From a virus, in IMG/VR virus record IMGVR_UViG_3300042308_001333, positions 1 through 30,624 of that record: 30,624 nucleotides of DNA; one strand, written 5' to 3'. Shown here one piece after another: positions 1 through 8,700 of this stretch. A program made the translations under genes and the position numbers. Under the pieces are notes generated by a model. That model ran no database searches and was not told the DNA's origin. It was given only the letters and a program-made list of their open reading frames with translations. Every line of letters begins with the position of its first letter. The stretch's first letter is position 1.

Positions 1-392
1 AGGGATTGCGCGTTGAAGCCACCCGCGCCGACGCTGGCGAGCCCGGCAAAGGCGCCGAGGATGGCCGCGCGCTTGGCCTCCACCGAGGTTTCGAACACCT
101 GGACATTGGCCGCGGCCATCATGTCCAGCATTTCCTCAGCGAAGTCGCGCAGGTCGGATTGTTCGGCCGATGCCACCCAGCGCCGCAGCCGCACGATATG
201 GCGGCGGAGGCGCATGTAGCCTTCGACGCTGCTCACGGGCACGTCGCGATAGGCGGTCGGAGCCTGGGTGACGACGGGGGCGTTGAGCAGGGCCACGACC
301 TCGGCCGCAGTCTTGCCGGCGTATTGCTCGCCTTGCAGTTCGGCGGAGAGCGCTGCGATCACGGCCGCGCGCGTGGTGGGGTGCATGGTCAT
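1..392 (-). CDS. Hypothetical phage protein, partial (C-terminus beyond left edge)
   Basis: The reading frame opens with ATG at 392 and runs off the left edge with at least 130 residues. The start overlaps the stop of the upstream gene in an ATGA junction, which supports it. The visible protein is mostly helical, with an N-terminal part rich in Ala, Glu and Val, then a basic stretch (RLRRHIVRLRRW, about residues 73-84), then an acidic helix (about 89-104). It ends in a Gly/Ala-rich segment at the window edge. I do not recognise the family. Its place downstream of tail-fibre genes suggests a virion or late accessory protein, but that is inference from position only. Confidence 0.6.
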   Translation of the reverse strand, partial: MTMHPTTRAAVIAALSAELQGEQYAGKTAAEVVALLNAPVVTQAPTAYRDVPVSSVEGYMRLRRHIVRLRRWVASAEQSDLRDFAEEMLDMMAAANVQVFETSVEAKRAAILGAFAGLASVGAGGFNAQS

Positions 393-763
393 GTCGGGTC
401 CGCCAAGCCGACCGCTTCAAAAGACGTGAGGGTGAAGGTATTCCCGTCCACGACCAATTGGCCGGCGGCGAGTGGCCCGGCGGAGTAGAGCACGCTGGCG
501 CCCAAGACGTTGGCGGCGACAACGGCCCAATGGGTCGCTGTGCCGTCCGCGATTATTTCGCCATCATCGATAGCCGCCACCGCGACTTGCTTGCCGCTGG
601 GCGTGCGGTCGTCTGGCGCGTACACGGTGGGCGCGAGCTTCCGGCCAACGGCGTAGGTGGCTGTGGCTTCGGTATAGTTGGCGGGCTCCTGGGTGCAGAG
701 GTAGAGCGCGTCGATGTTATCGGCCACCGGGGTCAAGATTTCCGCAAGGTTGATGTAGGCCAT
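389..763 (-). CDS. Hypothetical phage protein (124 aa)
   Basis: The start is the ATG at 763, chosen because AGGAG lies about 8 bases upstream; a longer frame starting five codons earlier would bury this ribosome binding site. The protein has 124 residues, begins MAYINLAEILTPVADNID and is rich in short beta-prone stretches with Ala, Thr and Val. No signal peptide or membrane segment is seen. The middle (about residues 45-65) looks like a small beta domain with repeated Ala-Ile-Asp and Gly-Glu. The stop overlaps the next start by 4 bases, so the two are probably co-translated. Family unknown; position in the late operon suggests a small structural or tail-associated protein. Confidence 0.6.
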   Translation of the reverse strand: MAYINLAEILTPVADNIDALYLCTQEPANYTEATATYAVGRKLAPTVYAPDDRTPSGKQVAVAAIDDGEIIADGTATHWAVVAANVLGASVLYSAGPLAAGQLVVDGNTFTLTSFEAVGLADPT

Positions 764-846
764 GTTTGCTCCTGGCATGGGCGCGCGCCCGCACGCGCGA
801 GGCGCGGCAGGTGCGGCAGTGTGGGGAGGTGTAGAGGCGGTGGGGG

Positions 847-1161
847 CTACTTCGACGGCCAGATGAAATGCGCCGCGTAGCCAATGCCGGCTGCGATGCT
901 GGCGCCTGGGATTTTCTCAAAAAACCAACCGATGAAGCGACCGCCGAATTTGCCGACAGCCTTAGCTGTGCGGATCTCGGCAATCACCTCGTCCAGTTTC
1001 TTGTTCGTCGTGGACTGGCCTGCTTCGATCTTTTCGAGCCGGCCTTCCGTGCGGTCTTCCCATTCCTTCCGCATCTTCCCGCGCTCCTCAATGCGCGCGG
1101 TGCGGTCAAGAAGGTCATTCAGCAGGCTCAGGTTGGCCGCACGGCGCTCCTCATCACCCAT
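847..1161 (-). CDS. Small coiled-coil protein with C-terminal hydrophobic segment (104 aa)
   Basis: The ATG at 1161 is preceded by GGAGG at about 8 bases; an in-frame ATG at 1182 would place the ribosome binding site inside the gene and is less likely. Residues 1-65 are charged and helical (many Arg, Glu and Lys with heptad-like Leu/Ile spacing), as in a coiled coil. Residues about 70-100 are hydrophobic, with Gly and aromatics (GGRFIGWFFEKIP, then AAGIGYAAHFIW), as in one membrane segment. Such architecture, placed after tail-fibre genes, occurs in phage membrane proteins of the DUF1515 or holin-accessory type. A holin role is possible but not shown: only one clear membrane stretch is seen and no endolysin is in the window. 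Confidence 0.6.
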   Translation of the reverse strand: MGDEERRAANLSLLNDLLDRTARIEERGKMRKEWEDRTEGRLEKIEAGQSTTNKKLDEVIAEIRTAKAVGKFGGRFIGWFFEKIPGASIAAGIGYAAHFIWPSK

Positions 1162-1231
1162 GCACCAAGCCTCCGGAATCACGCCACAACCAGCGCTAGA
1201 TTAACGCACTATTGACGACGATTTATCGGGC

Positions 1232-1477
1232 CTATGCCCACACGCGCGACGGCGTGGCGGGCGCTATCTCGCTGGCCACCCACGCCGCGTCGATGTCGCG
1301 GCAAAACCACGCGGCATTGACGTGCCAGCGCGGATCGGACAGGGCGCCGATGATGTCCAGTTGTACATCGGCGGGCGGGCTCGGGCGGTCCTGGTGATCG
1401 CGCGGCCAGCCCGCGGCGTCGCACGCAGCGAGAAAAGCCGCCTCGTTAATGAAGCGGTGGCAGGATCGGGTCCACAT
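1232..1477 (-). CDS. Hypothetical phage protein (81 aa)
   Basis: The ATG at 1477 has AGGAG about 9 bases upstream and starts 11 bases after the end of the tail-fibre-like gene. The protein is 81 residues, with many Trp (about 6) and Asp, and ends in TPSRVWA. The pattern VNAAWF..DIDAAWVASE..PATPSRV resembles small proteins that often sit next to tail-fibre genes in alphaproteobacterial prophages (recalled pattern, not searched). No signal peptide or membrane helix is visible. Function unknown; a small tail-tip or fibre-associated protein is the most natural guess from position. Confidence 0.6.
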   Translation of the reverse strand: MWTRSCHRFINEAAFLAACDAAGWPRDHQDRPSPPADVQLDIIGALSDPRWHVNAAWFCRDIDAAWVASEIAPATPSRVWA

Positions 1478-1488
1478 GGCGCGGGCTC

Positions 1489-2742
1489 CTACGGGGCGGT
1501 GAGCTGCTGCAGCAGCGCGTCGGACGCTGCCACGGGCGCGTAGAGGAAGGCGCGGTGGACGGCGTTGCTGACGGTGGTGGTGGACGACGAGGACCACGGC
1601 GCGCAACCCACGGCGAGGCGGGCCACCGAAGCAAGCGGGGCCACCGTGCCGACAGACAACGTGCCGATCGTGCCTCCATCGATGCAGGTAGCGATCCGGC
1701 CTGGCATCCACGACACACCGAAGCGGTAGGTGACGCCCGGCACGAACAGGCAGGTTCGGCCCACCGTCATGCCGCCGACGCCGTTCTGGATATACGTGAC
1801 ACCGAAAACGGAAGCGCCCTGGCGACCGACATAGATGGCATTGTCGAAGGTGTTCCCGATGCCGCCGAAGGTGATCGATTGCCCCCCGGTCGTCGCCGGG
1901 ATCGGCCGCTGGGTCCATTCGAAGAGCATGGTGCCGCGATCCAACGACACCTGCGACGACGAGACAGGCAGGATCAGGTTGTCGGCGCTGCGGGTGACGG
2001 TGGCGCTGGTGGTGGGGATGTAGCTGGTGGGGTTTGTCAGGGTGGCATCCGCCTCCGCCTGCGCGCCCCAGACAAAGACGGAATCGCCGTTGGCCGGCGC
2101 GGTGCTGCCTGCCGCCGCCGGACCGCATGTGGCCGTGATCGCCGTAACCGTGGAACTCGTGGCCTCGATGGCGCAGCGATACCAGCCGTTGCCCATCGCC
2201 TCGATGGTCTTCTGCGAAAACAGCAGAGTGCCGGCGCCGGCGGTGTTGCTGCCGGCCACGCCGCTGGCGAGGTTGAACCAGCACTGAACGGTGTTCGTGC
2301 CGTCGCCGATCTGCATCCAGGCCCAGGAGGAGGTGTTGGCCTTGAAGTATTGCGAGTAGGCCACCCCTCGCCCGGCCGTGATTGTCACCGCCTGCGCCAC
2401 GTTGCCGCCGCTGGCCGTCGCCGCCAGCGTCTCCGCCGTGGTGGCGCCATCGGGCGCGACGGCGCTGTTGGCGGTGACGGTGCAGTTGGTCGCCGTCCAG
2501 GCCGCGTTGTCGAATTCCTCGCTGCGCAGAAGCCGGTTGGTGCGCTGCGGCTCGCACAGCAGGCCCTCCGACACGCCGGAGACCGGGTTGAACCGGAAGC
2601 GCGAAACGTTGGCGGGCTTCGTGGCGAGCTGGCCGATGCGGTTGACGGTGCGGGCTGTGCTGGCGCGGGTGAAGGCGGCGCGCGGGTCGATCAGGCCCGG
2701 CGTCTTGTGGAACTGCCAGTTGATCCAGGGTTCGATGGACAT
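1489..2742 (-). CDS. Tail fibre-like / carbohydrate-binding structural protein (417 aa)
   Basis: ATG at 2742 lies one base past the upstream stop. The N-terminus (about residues 1-60) carries a short PGLIDPRAAFTRAST-like segment. This is followed by RTNRLLRSEEFDNAAWT (about 67-83), a motif I associate with phage tail-fibre and concanavalin-like beta-sandwich proteins. The rest is Thr/Ser/Gly/Ala-rich with regularly spaced aromatic residues, as in two successive jelly-roll domains (about 80-230 and 240-410). Such proteins usually form the receptor-binding or adhesion part of the tail. The location after tail-tip genes fits. The exact receptor and fold are not determinable from sequence alone. 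No chaperone gene for it is evident. Confidence 0.72.
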   Translation of the reverse strand: MSIEPWINWQFHKTPGLIDPRAAFTRASTARTVNRIGQLATKPANVSRFRFNPVSGVSEGLLCEPQRTNRLLRSEEFDNAAWTATNCTVTANSAVAPDGATTAETLAATASGGNVAQAVTITAGRGVAYSQYFKANTSSWAWMQIGDGTNTVQCWFNLASGVAGSNTAGAGTLLFSQKTIEAMGNGWYRCAIEATSSTVTAITATCGPAAAGSTAPANGDSVFVWGAQAEADATLTNPTSYIPTTSATVTRSADNLILPVSSSQVSLDRGTMLFEWTQRPIPATTGGQSITFGGIGNTFDNAIYVGRQGASVFGVTYIQNGVGGMTVGRTCLFVPGVTYRFGVSWMPGRIATCIDGGTIGTLSVGTVAPLASVARLAVGCAPWSSSSTTTVSNAVHRAFLYAPVAASDALLQQLTAP

Positions 2743-2743
2743 G

Positions 2744-3316
2744 CTACGCCACCTCGAAGGATGCGGCCCCGGTGCAGACGGCCGTCAGGATGGCGCTGCC
2801 CGTGGCGATGGTGAGGTTGGAGCCGGCGCCGTTGATCGTCTCGCTGCCGGCACGGGCGAGGGTGAGGTTGTTCCCCGAGCGGTTGCGCAGGCGGAACTGC
2901 CAGCCGATCCACACATCGGCCGCCGCCGGCAGCGTCCATGTGCGGGTGCCGGAGGTGCAGAGCAGGAGCTTCATGCCGTCGTGCTCCGTGATCTGGTAGG
3001 TGGCATCCTGCGCGTTGACGAGCAGCGCGGCGGCCATGTCCCACTGGCGGAACGCCTCGCCGTTCAGCGTGTGCATCCGCGGCAGGTCCATCGGCTCGTT
3101 GCCGACGCCGTTGGCGGCGATGCCCAGGGCAACCTGCAGGGCGTAGTTGGCGGCGGCGGCTTCCTGGTAGGCCTGGCACTGCACCGCCAGCGCCGCCACG
3201 TCGATGCCCGTCTGGCCGACCGCGTTGAACGCCGGAACGAGGTAGGTGCGATGCCCGCCGTTCTCGAACTGGCTCGTGGCCAGCCCGGCGAGGTAGGCCC
3301 AATCAGCGCTGCTCAC
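2744..3316 (-). CDS. Putative tail-tip / fibre-associated protein (190 aa)
   Basis: The start is GTG at 3316, overlapping the upstream stop (GTGA), with GGAGG about 8 bases upstream. The N-terminal half (residues 1-90) is helical and Ala/Gln-rich. The C-terminal half (about 100-190) is a beta-rich segment with repeated aromatic-Thr-Leu patterns (TRTWTLPAAADVWIGWQFRLRN) resembling the small beta domains attached to phage fibres. The next gene, a fibre-like protein, starts one base after its stop, so the two are likely translated together. Function is inferred from position only: a connector or accessory of the tail fibre. Confidence 0.62.
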   Translation of the reverse strand: MSSADWAYLAGLATSQFENGGHRTYLVPAFNAVGQTGIDVAALAVQCQAYQEAAAANYALQVALGIAANGVGNEPMDLPRMHTLNGEAFRQWDMAAALLVNAQDATYQITEHDGMKLLLCTSGTRTWTLPAAADVWIGWQFRLRNRSGNNLTLARAGSETINGAGSNLTIATGSAILTAVCTGAASFEVA

Positions 3317-4167
3317 AGGATTTCCTCCAACTCATAAGAGACCTCGTGCAAGTTACGGAAGGCCTGGGTGATCGGGTCCACGCGGCGGCTGTGGGCCAGA
3401 AAGTTCCGCTTGAACGCGCGGGCCGTATCGGCGGGGTCTGGGCGGACCCACAATTGCCCCGCCGTGCCGAGCCTGCGTTGCGCGTCCAGAACCGCGCCGA
3501 GGGCTTCGGTGGTGGTCAATGCCTTGAGGGTGAAACGCAGCACGCGGGCGGGGTCGCGGCGGTCATGGAACAGCACGCCGCCAAGGCTTTGCTCGCTTAC
3601 GTCGCGCGCTTCCCAGCCGAACGCCGCGCCATAGGCAAAGCTGCGCAGGGGTTCCCATATCGGGCCCATCCAAAGCCGGGCGAGTTCCACATACCCATCC
3701 GGGTTAGTGGTGTCGGTGAAGGCGAGCGTCCAGTATCGAGCGCGGACGTTTTCGCCGCAGTCGTGCTCCAGGCTGATCGGATAGCCCTCGGTTTCGCTGG
3801 CGGCGATCTGGCCGGTCCAGAAATTGTCGTCCTCCCACTCCAGTTCTTGCGGGAGGTAGACGGCGGGCCACACATCTAGCGTGCCGCTGTCGTAAACGTC
3901 GCTGGCGCCCGCCGTGGTGCCGGCGGTGATGCGGTAGGTGGCATCCGTGCTGAGGTTGTGGCGCGCGATGGCAAGCAGGCGCACGATGGTGGTGGTGTTG
4001 CCGAGATCCACGCGGAACTGCGTGCTCGCCGCGTCGTCGTTCGTGCTGCGGGCGCGGAGGGAGAGGAATTCCTGTTGCAGATTGGCCAGCGGGGCGCCGG
4101 CTTGCCAGGAGCCGGCGGAAAGGGTGGCGGCGTCGGCGCGGTTGTAGAAGGAGAATTGGATTGGCAC
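3313..4167 (-). CDS. Putative minor tail / distal tail protein (284 aa)
   Basis: The start is GTG at 4167, five bases past the stop of the upstream tail protein. The sequence is beta-rich, with a discoidin-like N-terminal part (about residues 1-150: STQFRVDLGNTTTIVRLLAIARHNLS, DSGTLDVWP, ARYWTLAFTDTTNPDGYVELARLWMG read in pieces). Such a part fits a galactose-binding-like sandwich on a tail tip. The C-terminal part (about 190-284) contains RDPARVLRFTLKALT and ends in charged helices. Its position between a tail-tip protein and the fibre genes supports a baseplate or tail-tip role. I could not name a specific family. Confidence 0.62.
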   Translation of the reverse strand: MPIQFSFYNRADAATLSAGSWQAGAPLANLQQEFLSLRARSTNDDAASTQFRVDLGNTTTIVRLLAIARHNLSTDATYRITAGTTAGASDVYDSGTLDVWPAVYLPQELEWEDDNFWTGQIAASETEGYPISLEHDCGENVRARYWTLAFTDTTNPDGYVELARLWMGPIWEPLRSFAYGAAFGWEARDVSEQSLGGVLFHDRRDPARVLRFTLKALTTTEALGAVLDAQRRLGTAGQLWVRPDPADTARAFKRNFLAHSRRVDPITQAFRNLHEVSYELEEIL

Positions 4168-4171
4168 CGCG

Positions 4172-5716
4172 CTACCCCCACAAATCCAGCGTCAACCGCT
4201 TGCGCTTGCCATCGGCATCAATGCCCACGACCACGAAATCCCGCCCCGAGCCGTAGCCCAGCCGATCCGTCGTCAGCGTCACCACGTCGCCCAAATCAAC
4301 GGCCGCGTTGTCCTGCGTCAGCGCCACGCGGGTTTGCACGAAATCCCGTCGCACCTTGTGCAGCGCCAGCAACCGGGCCGCCTCCGTGGCCAAATCCGTG
4401 GCGTCCTGAATGGCCGTGTCGCGCACCATCTCCGGCGCCAGGAGGTGCTTGGTCTGCACGCTGGAATCGCTGGCCGTCACCTCGCGCCACGGCTGGAGCA
4501 AGCGGGCCTTGTCGGCTTCCGAGACAGCGCCGGCCAGGTCGGATCGGGCCAATTCGGTATAGGGCAGGCCGCGCAACTTCACGCGCCAGACCGGCACCCC
4601 GGCATCGGCATCGCGCGGCGCTTGGGTTTCGAGGGCGAGGATATCCACGTCCGTAAACTCGAACGTCGCCGAACCGGACGGCGCCACAAGCCGCCCGACC
4701 TGCCAGACGCCGGCACGATCCGGGGCGAGCCAGCCGCCCACCGATGCCAGCACGGTGTCGATCGCCTGTTGCCGCGTCGTCTCGCCCGTGAAGTAGGCGC
4801 CGCACTCGTAGCCCGCCGCGCTGGCGAGGGCCGTGAAGGTGGCGCTATCCAGATCGCCGCCCGCCACGCCGCATCGCTGGGTGAGGATGCGCGAGACGAT
4901 CTCGGCCGCGGTATCGACGTAGCCGCCGGTTGCGTCGCCGCGGGCATCCAGGGTGACGCGGCCAGACGGCGAGGCGCCCAGGCGAATGAGGCCAAGGGAG
5001 AGGCAGGTGTCATAGGCGCCGGCAGCCGGGGCGGTGGCTTCCATCGCGGCGAGGTTGGCGCGCGTGGTGCCGGCCGTGAGCGCCACACCCTGGTCATAGA
5101 CGGCATCCACAGCCTGCGCCGCGCCGTCGTGGAACTGGTAGATCAGCTTGGCCGTGTTCACCAGCACCGGTTCAATCTGGTAGCGCCGGCCAAACAGGAG
5201 CGGCTTGCGCTGGCCCTTGATGTCGTCCGCCGTGCCCTCGGCGCCGCTCGGCAGGCTGTTCGTGCCGGCGTAGAGCGTGGCCTGGAGCGGCTGGGTCAGG
5301 ATGTGCAGCTTGTCCCGCAGCCGGATCGTGGCATCCGCGGCGCCCACCGTGGCCTGTTCCGCCGTGCCGGTCAGCACCGTGGTGTAGCCGCTGGGATAGG
5401 CGGCGCCCTGCGGCCCTATCCGCACCACCACGGCGCGGCCGTCAATGCCGTAGTCGCGCAGGCTGGCCAGTTCTTGATCGAGGTTGTTGAGGACGATTTC
5501 GCCCGTGCCGACCGTGGCGCCGCCGGCCACGCGGGCGGAGGCGAACATGGTCCGCTTGAAGCTGATCGGCTGCATCAGGCGCGGGGCAAACCAGGCGTTC
5601 GCCGGGGCTTCGCTCGGCAGCGTCATCGTGCCCCGGCCGGAGGCATAGCGCAGGGTGGTGGTGGTGGCGCCGTCGTGGGCAGTGATCTCCACGAGGTAGG
5701 TCAGGGGGGTGGTCAT
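4172..5716 (-). CDS. Putative tail tip / baseplate protein (514 aa)
   Basis: ATG at 5716 overlaps the stop of the tape measure gene by 4 bases (ATGA), so it is co-translated with it. In siphophages the genes just after the tape measure encode the distal tail and tail-tip hub. The protein is 514 residues, beta-rich, beginning MTTPLTYLVEITAHDG. A region of about residues 90-200 (VVVRIGPQG, IRLRDKLHIL, RKPLLFGRR) is typical of tail-tip proteins that bind the tube end. The C-terminal region (about 420-514) has a DLATEAARLLALHKVRRDF helix and VDLGDVVTLTTDRLGYG, reminiscent of the hub-type fold. Peptidase motifs are not seen. The role as a tail-tip structural protein is well supported by position, less by sequence. 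Confidence 0.68.
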   Translation of the reverse strand: MTTPLTYLVEITAHDGATTTTLRYASGRGTMTLPSEAPANAWFAPRLMQPISFKRTMFASARVAGGATVGTGEIVLNNLDQELASLRDYGIDGRAVVVRIGPQGAAYPSGYTTVLTGTAEQATVGAADATIRLRDKLHILTQPLQATLYAGTNSLPSGAEGTADDIKGQRKPLLFGRRYQIEPVLVNTAKLIYQFHDGAAQAVDAVYDQGVALTAGTTRANLAAMEATAPAAGAYDTCLSLGLIRLGASPSGRVTLDARGDATGGYVDTAAEIVSRILTQRCGVAGGDLDSATFTALASAAGYECGAYFTGETTRQQAIDTVLASVGGWLAPDRAGVWQVGRLVAPSGSATFEFTDVDILALETQAPRDADAGVPVWRVKLRGLPYTELARSDLAGAVSEADKARLLQPWREVTASDSSVQTKHLLAPEMVRDTAIQDATDLATEAARLLALHKVRRDFVQTRVALTQDNAAVDLGDVVTLTTDRLGYGSGRDFVVVGIDADGKRKRLTLDLWG

Positions 5717-8700
5717 GCGGCGGTGCGCCGAATCACGGTGGTCTGCTCATCCAGCGCCCCGGCGACAAGCACGCCACTCGCCCGGGTTTCCTGCGCGACG
5801 GTAACGCCGACCTGCCGCAGCACGCCCTCGACCGCGACGAGCCGGCCGTTGATGGCCTGCAACTCGGCCAACATCGGCGCCACCACGCCACCACCGATGC
5901 CGAGGCTATCGGGCTGCGTCGGGCGGGTGCCGCCGTTCAGAACCTGGGCGGTGTAGCCGGTCAGCACGTTTTCGACGCTGCCGGGCCCGCCGTTGATGCC
6001 GCCGCCGTAGGTGGCGCCGGTCAGGATGCCGCCGAGGTTGTCGTTGGTGCCGCCGCGCCCCCCGCCGTAGGTGTAGCCCGGGGCCGGCACCGGGGTAGGC
6101 ACGCCAACCGGCGCCGTGTTGGCGGCGATGATCGCGAGATAGGTGGTCATGATGCCGTAGTAGGTGGCGAAGGCCGCGGCGTTGCCGACCTCAATCGCGT
6201 TGGCCACGGCCTGGCCGGATTGGATCGCGGCGCCGGCCGTGATGACGCTGGCGTTGGTGGCGGCGGCCTGCTGTGCTGCGATGCTGATCCCGCCGGCCAG
6301 TGCGCCGAGGCCTACGACGATGCTGCCATGGATGGTGGCGAGGCTGGTGTTGAGGTCCACCGCGGCGCCGTGGATGGTGGCGAGCGAGGTGTTCACGTCA
6401 CGGCCCGTTGCATCAATCGTGGCCAGGGCGCCGCCAAGCGAGAGCACGCTGCCGTTCATCACAGCGAGACCACCGGCCAGGATGCTAAGCCCGGCATTGC
6501 CTACCGCCTGCCCTTCTTGCAGCGCAGCCCCCGCGGCGACCACGGCGCGGGCTGTGATATCCTGCCCGGCAGCAAGCGCAGCCGCGCCGTTGGCCAGCAC
6601 GCCCAACCCAGCCACAAGGCTGCCGTGTACTGTGGCGATCGAGGTGTTCAGATCCGCCATCGCGCTATGCAAGGCGGCTAGGGACTGGTTGATGCCGGCA
6701 AGCCCCGCCAGCGTGGCGGCGCCGCTGGCCAGCACCTGCGCCGGGATCGCCCCTAGCAGGGCGTTGGCCACGGCTTGGCCTTCCTGCTGTGCGCGGCCGG
6801 TGGCCAGCACGTTGTCGTTGACCGCAGCCGTGAGACCGGCCGTGGTGGCCTGCGCCGCTCCGAGCCCGCCAAACCCGGCGACGATGCTGCCATGGATAGT
6901 GGCGAGGCTGCGGTTGAGGTCCACAACGCTGGTGTTGACGGCGCCGAGAGACTGGTTCACCGCGGCCAGGCCGGTTGCGGTGGCGGCGATGCTCTGGCCA
7001 AAGCCCGATACCAGCGTGCCGACCGTGTTGGCCGTGGCCTGCGCCGTCGCGGCGATATCGGCGGCCGAGGCGGCGGAGAAGGCACCGCCGGCCAGCTGCA
7101 CCACGTTGCCCGCCGGCAGGATCACGGTGGCGGTGTTGAGCGTGCCGGTGGTCAGCGCCTGCTGGATGGCCTGGAGCGCGGCGGTCTGCTGCGCATCGTA
7201 GGACTGGACGACGGGGAGGTTCGACAGCCCACCCGTGACCTGCTGCAAGATCGCCTGGAAGCCGGAGCCGCTGGCAAACATGTCCCGCCCGGCGCCCAGC
7301 AAGGCATCGGCGCTGCCGGTGATCCGGCCCAGCGCATCGCGGTCGCCACCCGTGGCCAGGAGGCGGTCACGCTCGAAATTGGCCTGTGCGGCGGCGAGGC
7401 GATCCGTGGGGGAGGCGCCGGCCGCGGTGCCGGTGGCGAGGTTGTCGAGGTACGCGCGAATCGTGCTGCCGGCTTGGCGCAGCGCCTGGGCAGCCTGCTC
7501 GCCGTAGCGTTCGATGATGGCGGCGCGTTCGGCGGCCTGGACTTCCTCCAGCGCCACCAGCCGGGCGGCCTTGTCGGCGGCGGTGAGGGCCAGGGCATCC
7601 AGCGACTTGCCGAACGCCTCCAGCTCCTGCCGTGCCGCCTCGGCCTGCCGCACCAGTTCGGCCTGCTGGGTGTCGCCACCCGCGGCGAGGCGGCGGATGG
7701 ACAGCGACACGTCGGACTGGCGCAGGGTTTCGGTGCGCTGCGCTTCCAACGCCGCGATTGCCTTGGCGCGTGCCTCGGTGAGGCCGGTTTCGGCAACGCC
7801 GTATTGCTGGGCCGATTTGGTAACGGCGTCGAAATTGTCGTTCACCGCCTGCATTTGGGCGGTGAACGCGGGGATCGCGTCGGTCGTCAGCCCCTTGATC
7901 GTGTCCTGGATGCGGATGAAGGACTCAACGAACTGTTGCAGCCCTTCCACGCCTTGGAAGTTCCGCTGCCGGAGTTGCTCGTCAAGATTCGTGTTGTCCA
8001 TCGCGGCGAAGCGGAGGCGGCTGAAGCCCTCGCCGATGGTGCCAGCGTCCGCCCAGGAATAGTCAGGGCCGTTCTTGTTGCCGCCGATGACCGAGGCGCC
8101 GGCCACGCGGAGATTGCGCGTGTTCAGGTATTCGTTGGTGGCGGCGACTTGCTGTTCTGCCGCCATGAAGGCGGCCTTGCCCTCTTCGTTGTAATATTCA
8201 TAGGAGATCGGCTTCAGGGCGGTGCCGAAGTCGTTGGTTCCGCCGACGGCTTCGTTGTAGGCGGTGGATTGGAAGCGCAGGCCGTAGCCGCGGACGGATT
8301 CGCCGGGGCCGAACAAGCCACCGAGGCCGCCGCCAGCAGCGCCGCCGATCAGGCCGCCGATCAGCGTGCCGACGCCGGGGATCAGGCTTCCGATGATGGC
8401 GCCGCCGAGGGCGCCGACACCCGAGCCAACCATACCCCCGGTCTGATTCCCGCCAAGCAGGTTGTTCAGCAGCATGCCAGCGCCGAAGCCCGCACCAGCG
8501 CCGCCCAAGACGCCGCCGAGCGTGACGCTGCTGGGGGCCATATAGCCCGCCGCGCCCATGGCGATAGACGGTTCAATTGCGACTGCCGGGCCCGCCCAAA
8601 GCGGAGTCGAAAGCAACCCGCCGCTGCCTGTCAGGCCGATAGAGTCCAATATGGAACGGCCGCCAAAAAGCTGACCAACCCCTAGTAGATCGCCAATACC

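Noticed and set aside
779-790. GGGCGCGCGCCC palindrome in the 764-846 gap as a terminator
   Set aside because: It has no loop and no T-run on either strand; chance is likely in this GC-rich sequence.
6775-8685. Long plus-strand open frame opposite the tape measure (over 600 codons)
   Set aside because: It lies wholly antisense to a well-supported gene, is rich in Arg/Gly/His from high-GC third-position bias, and has no domain or ribosome binding site.
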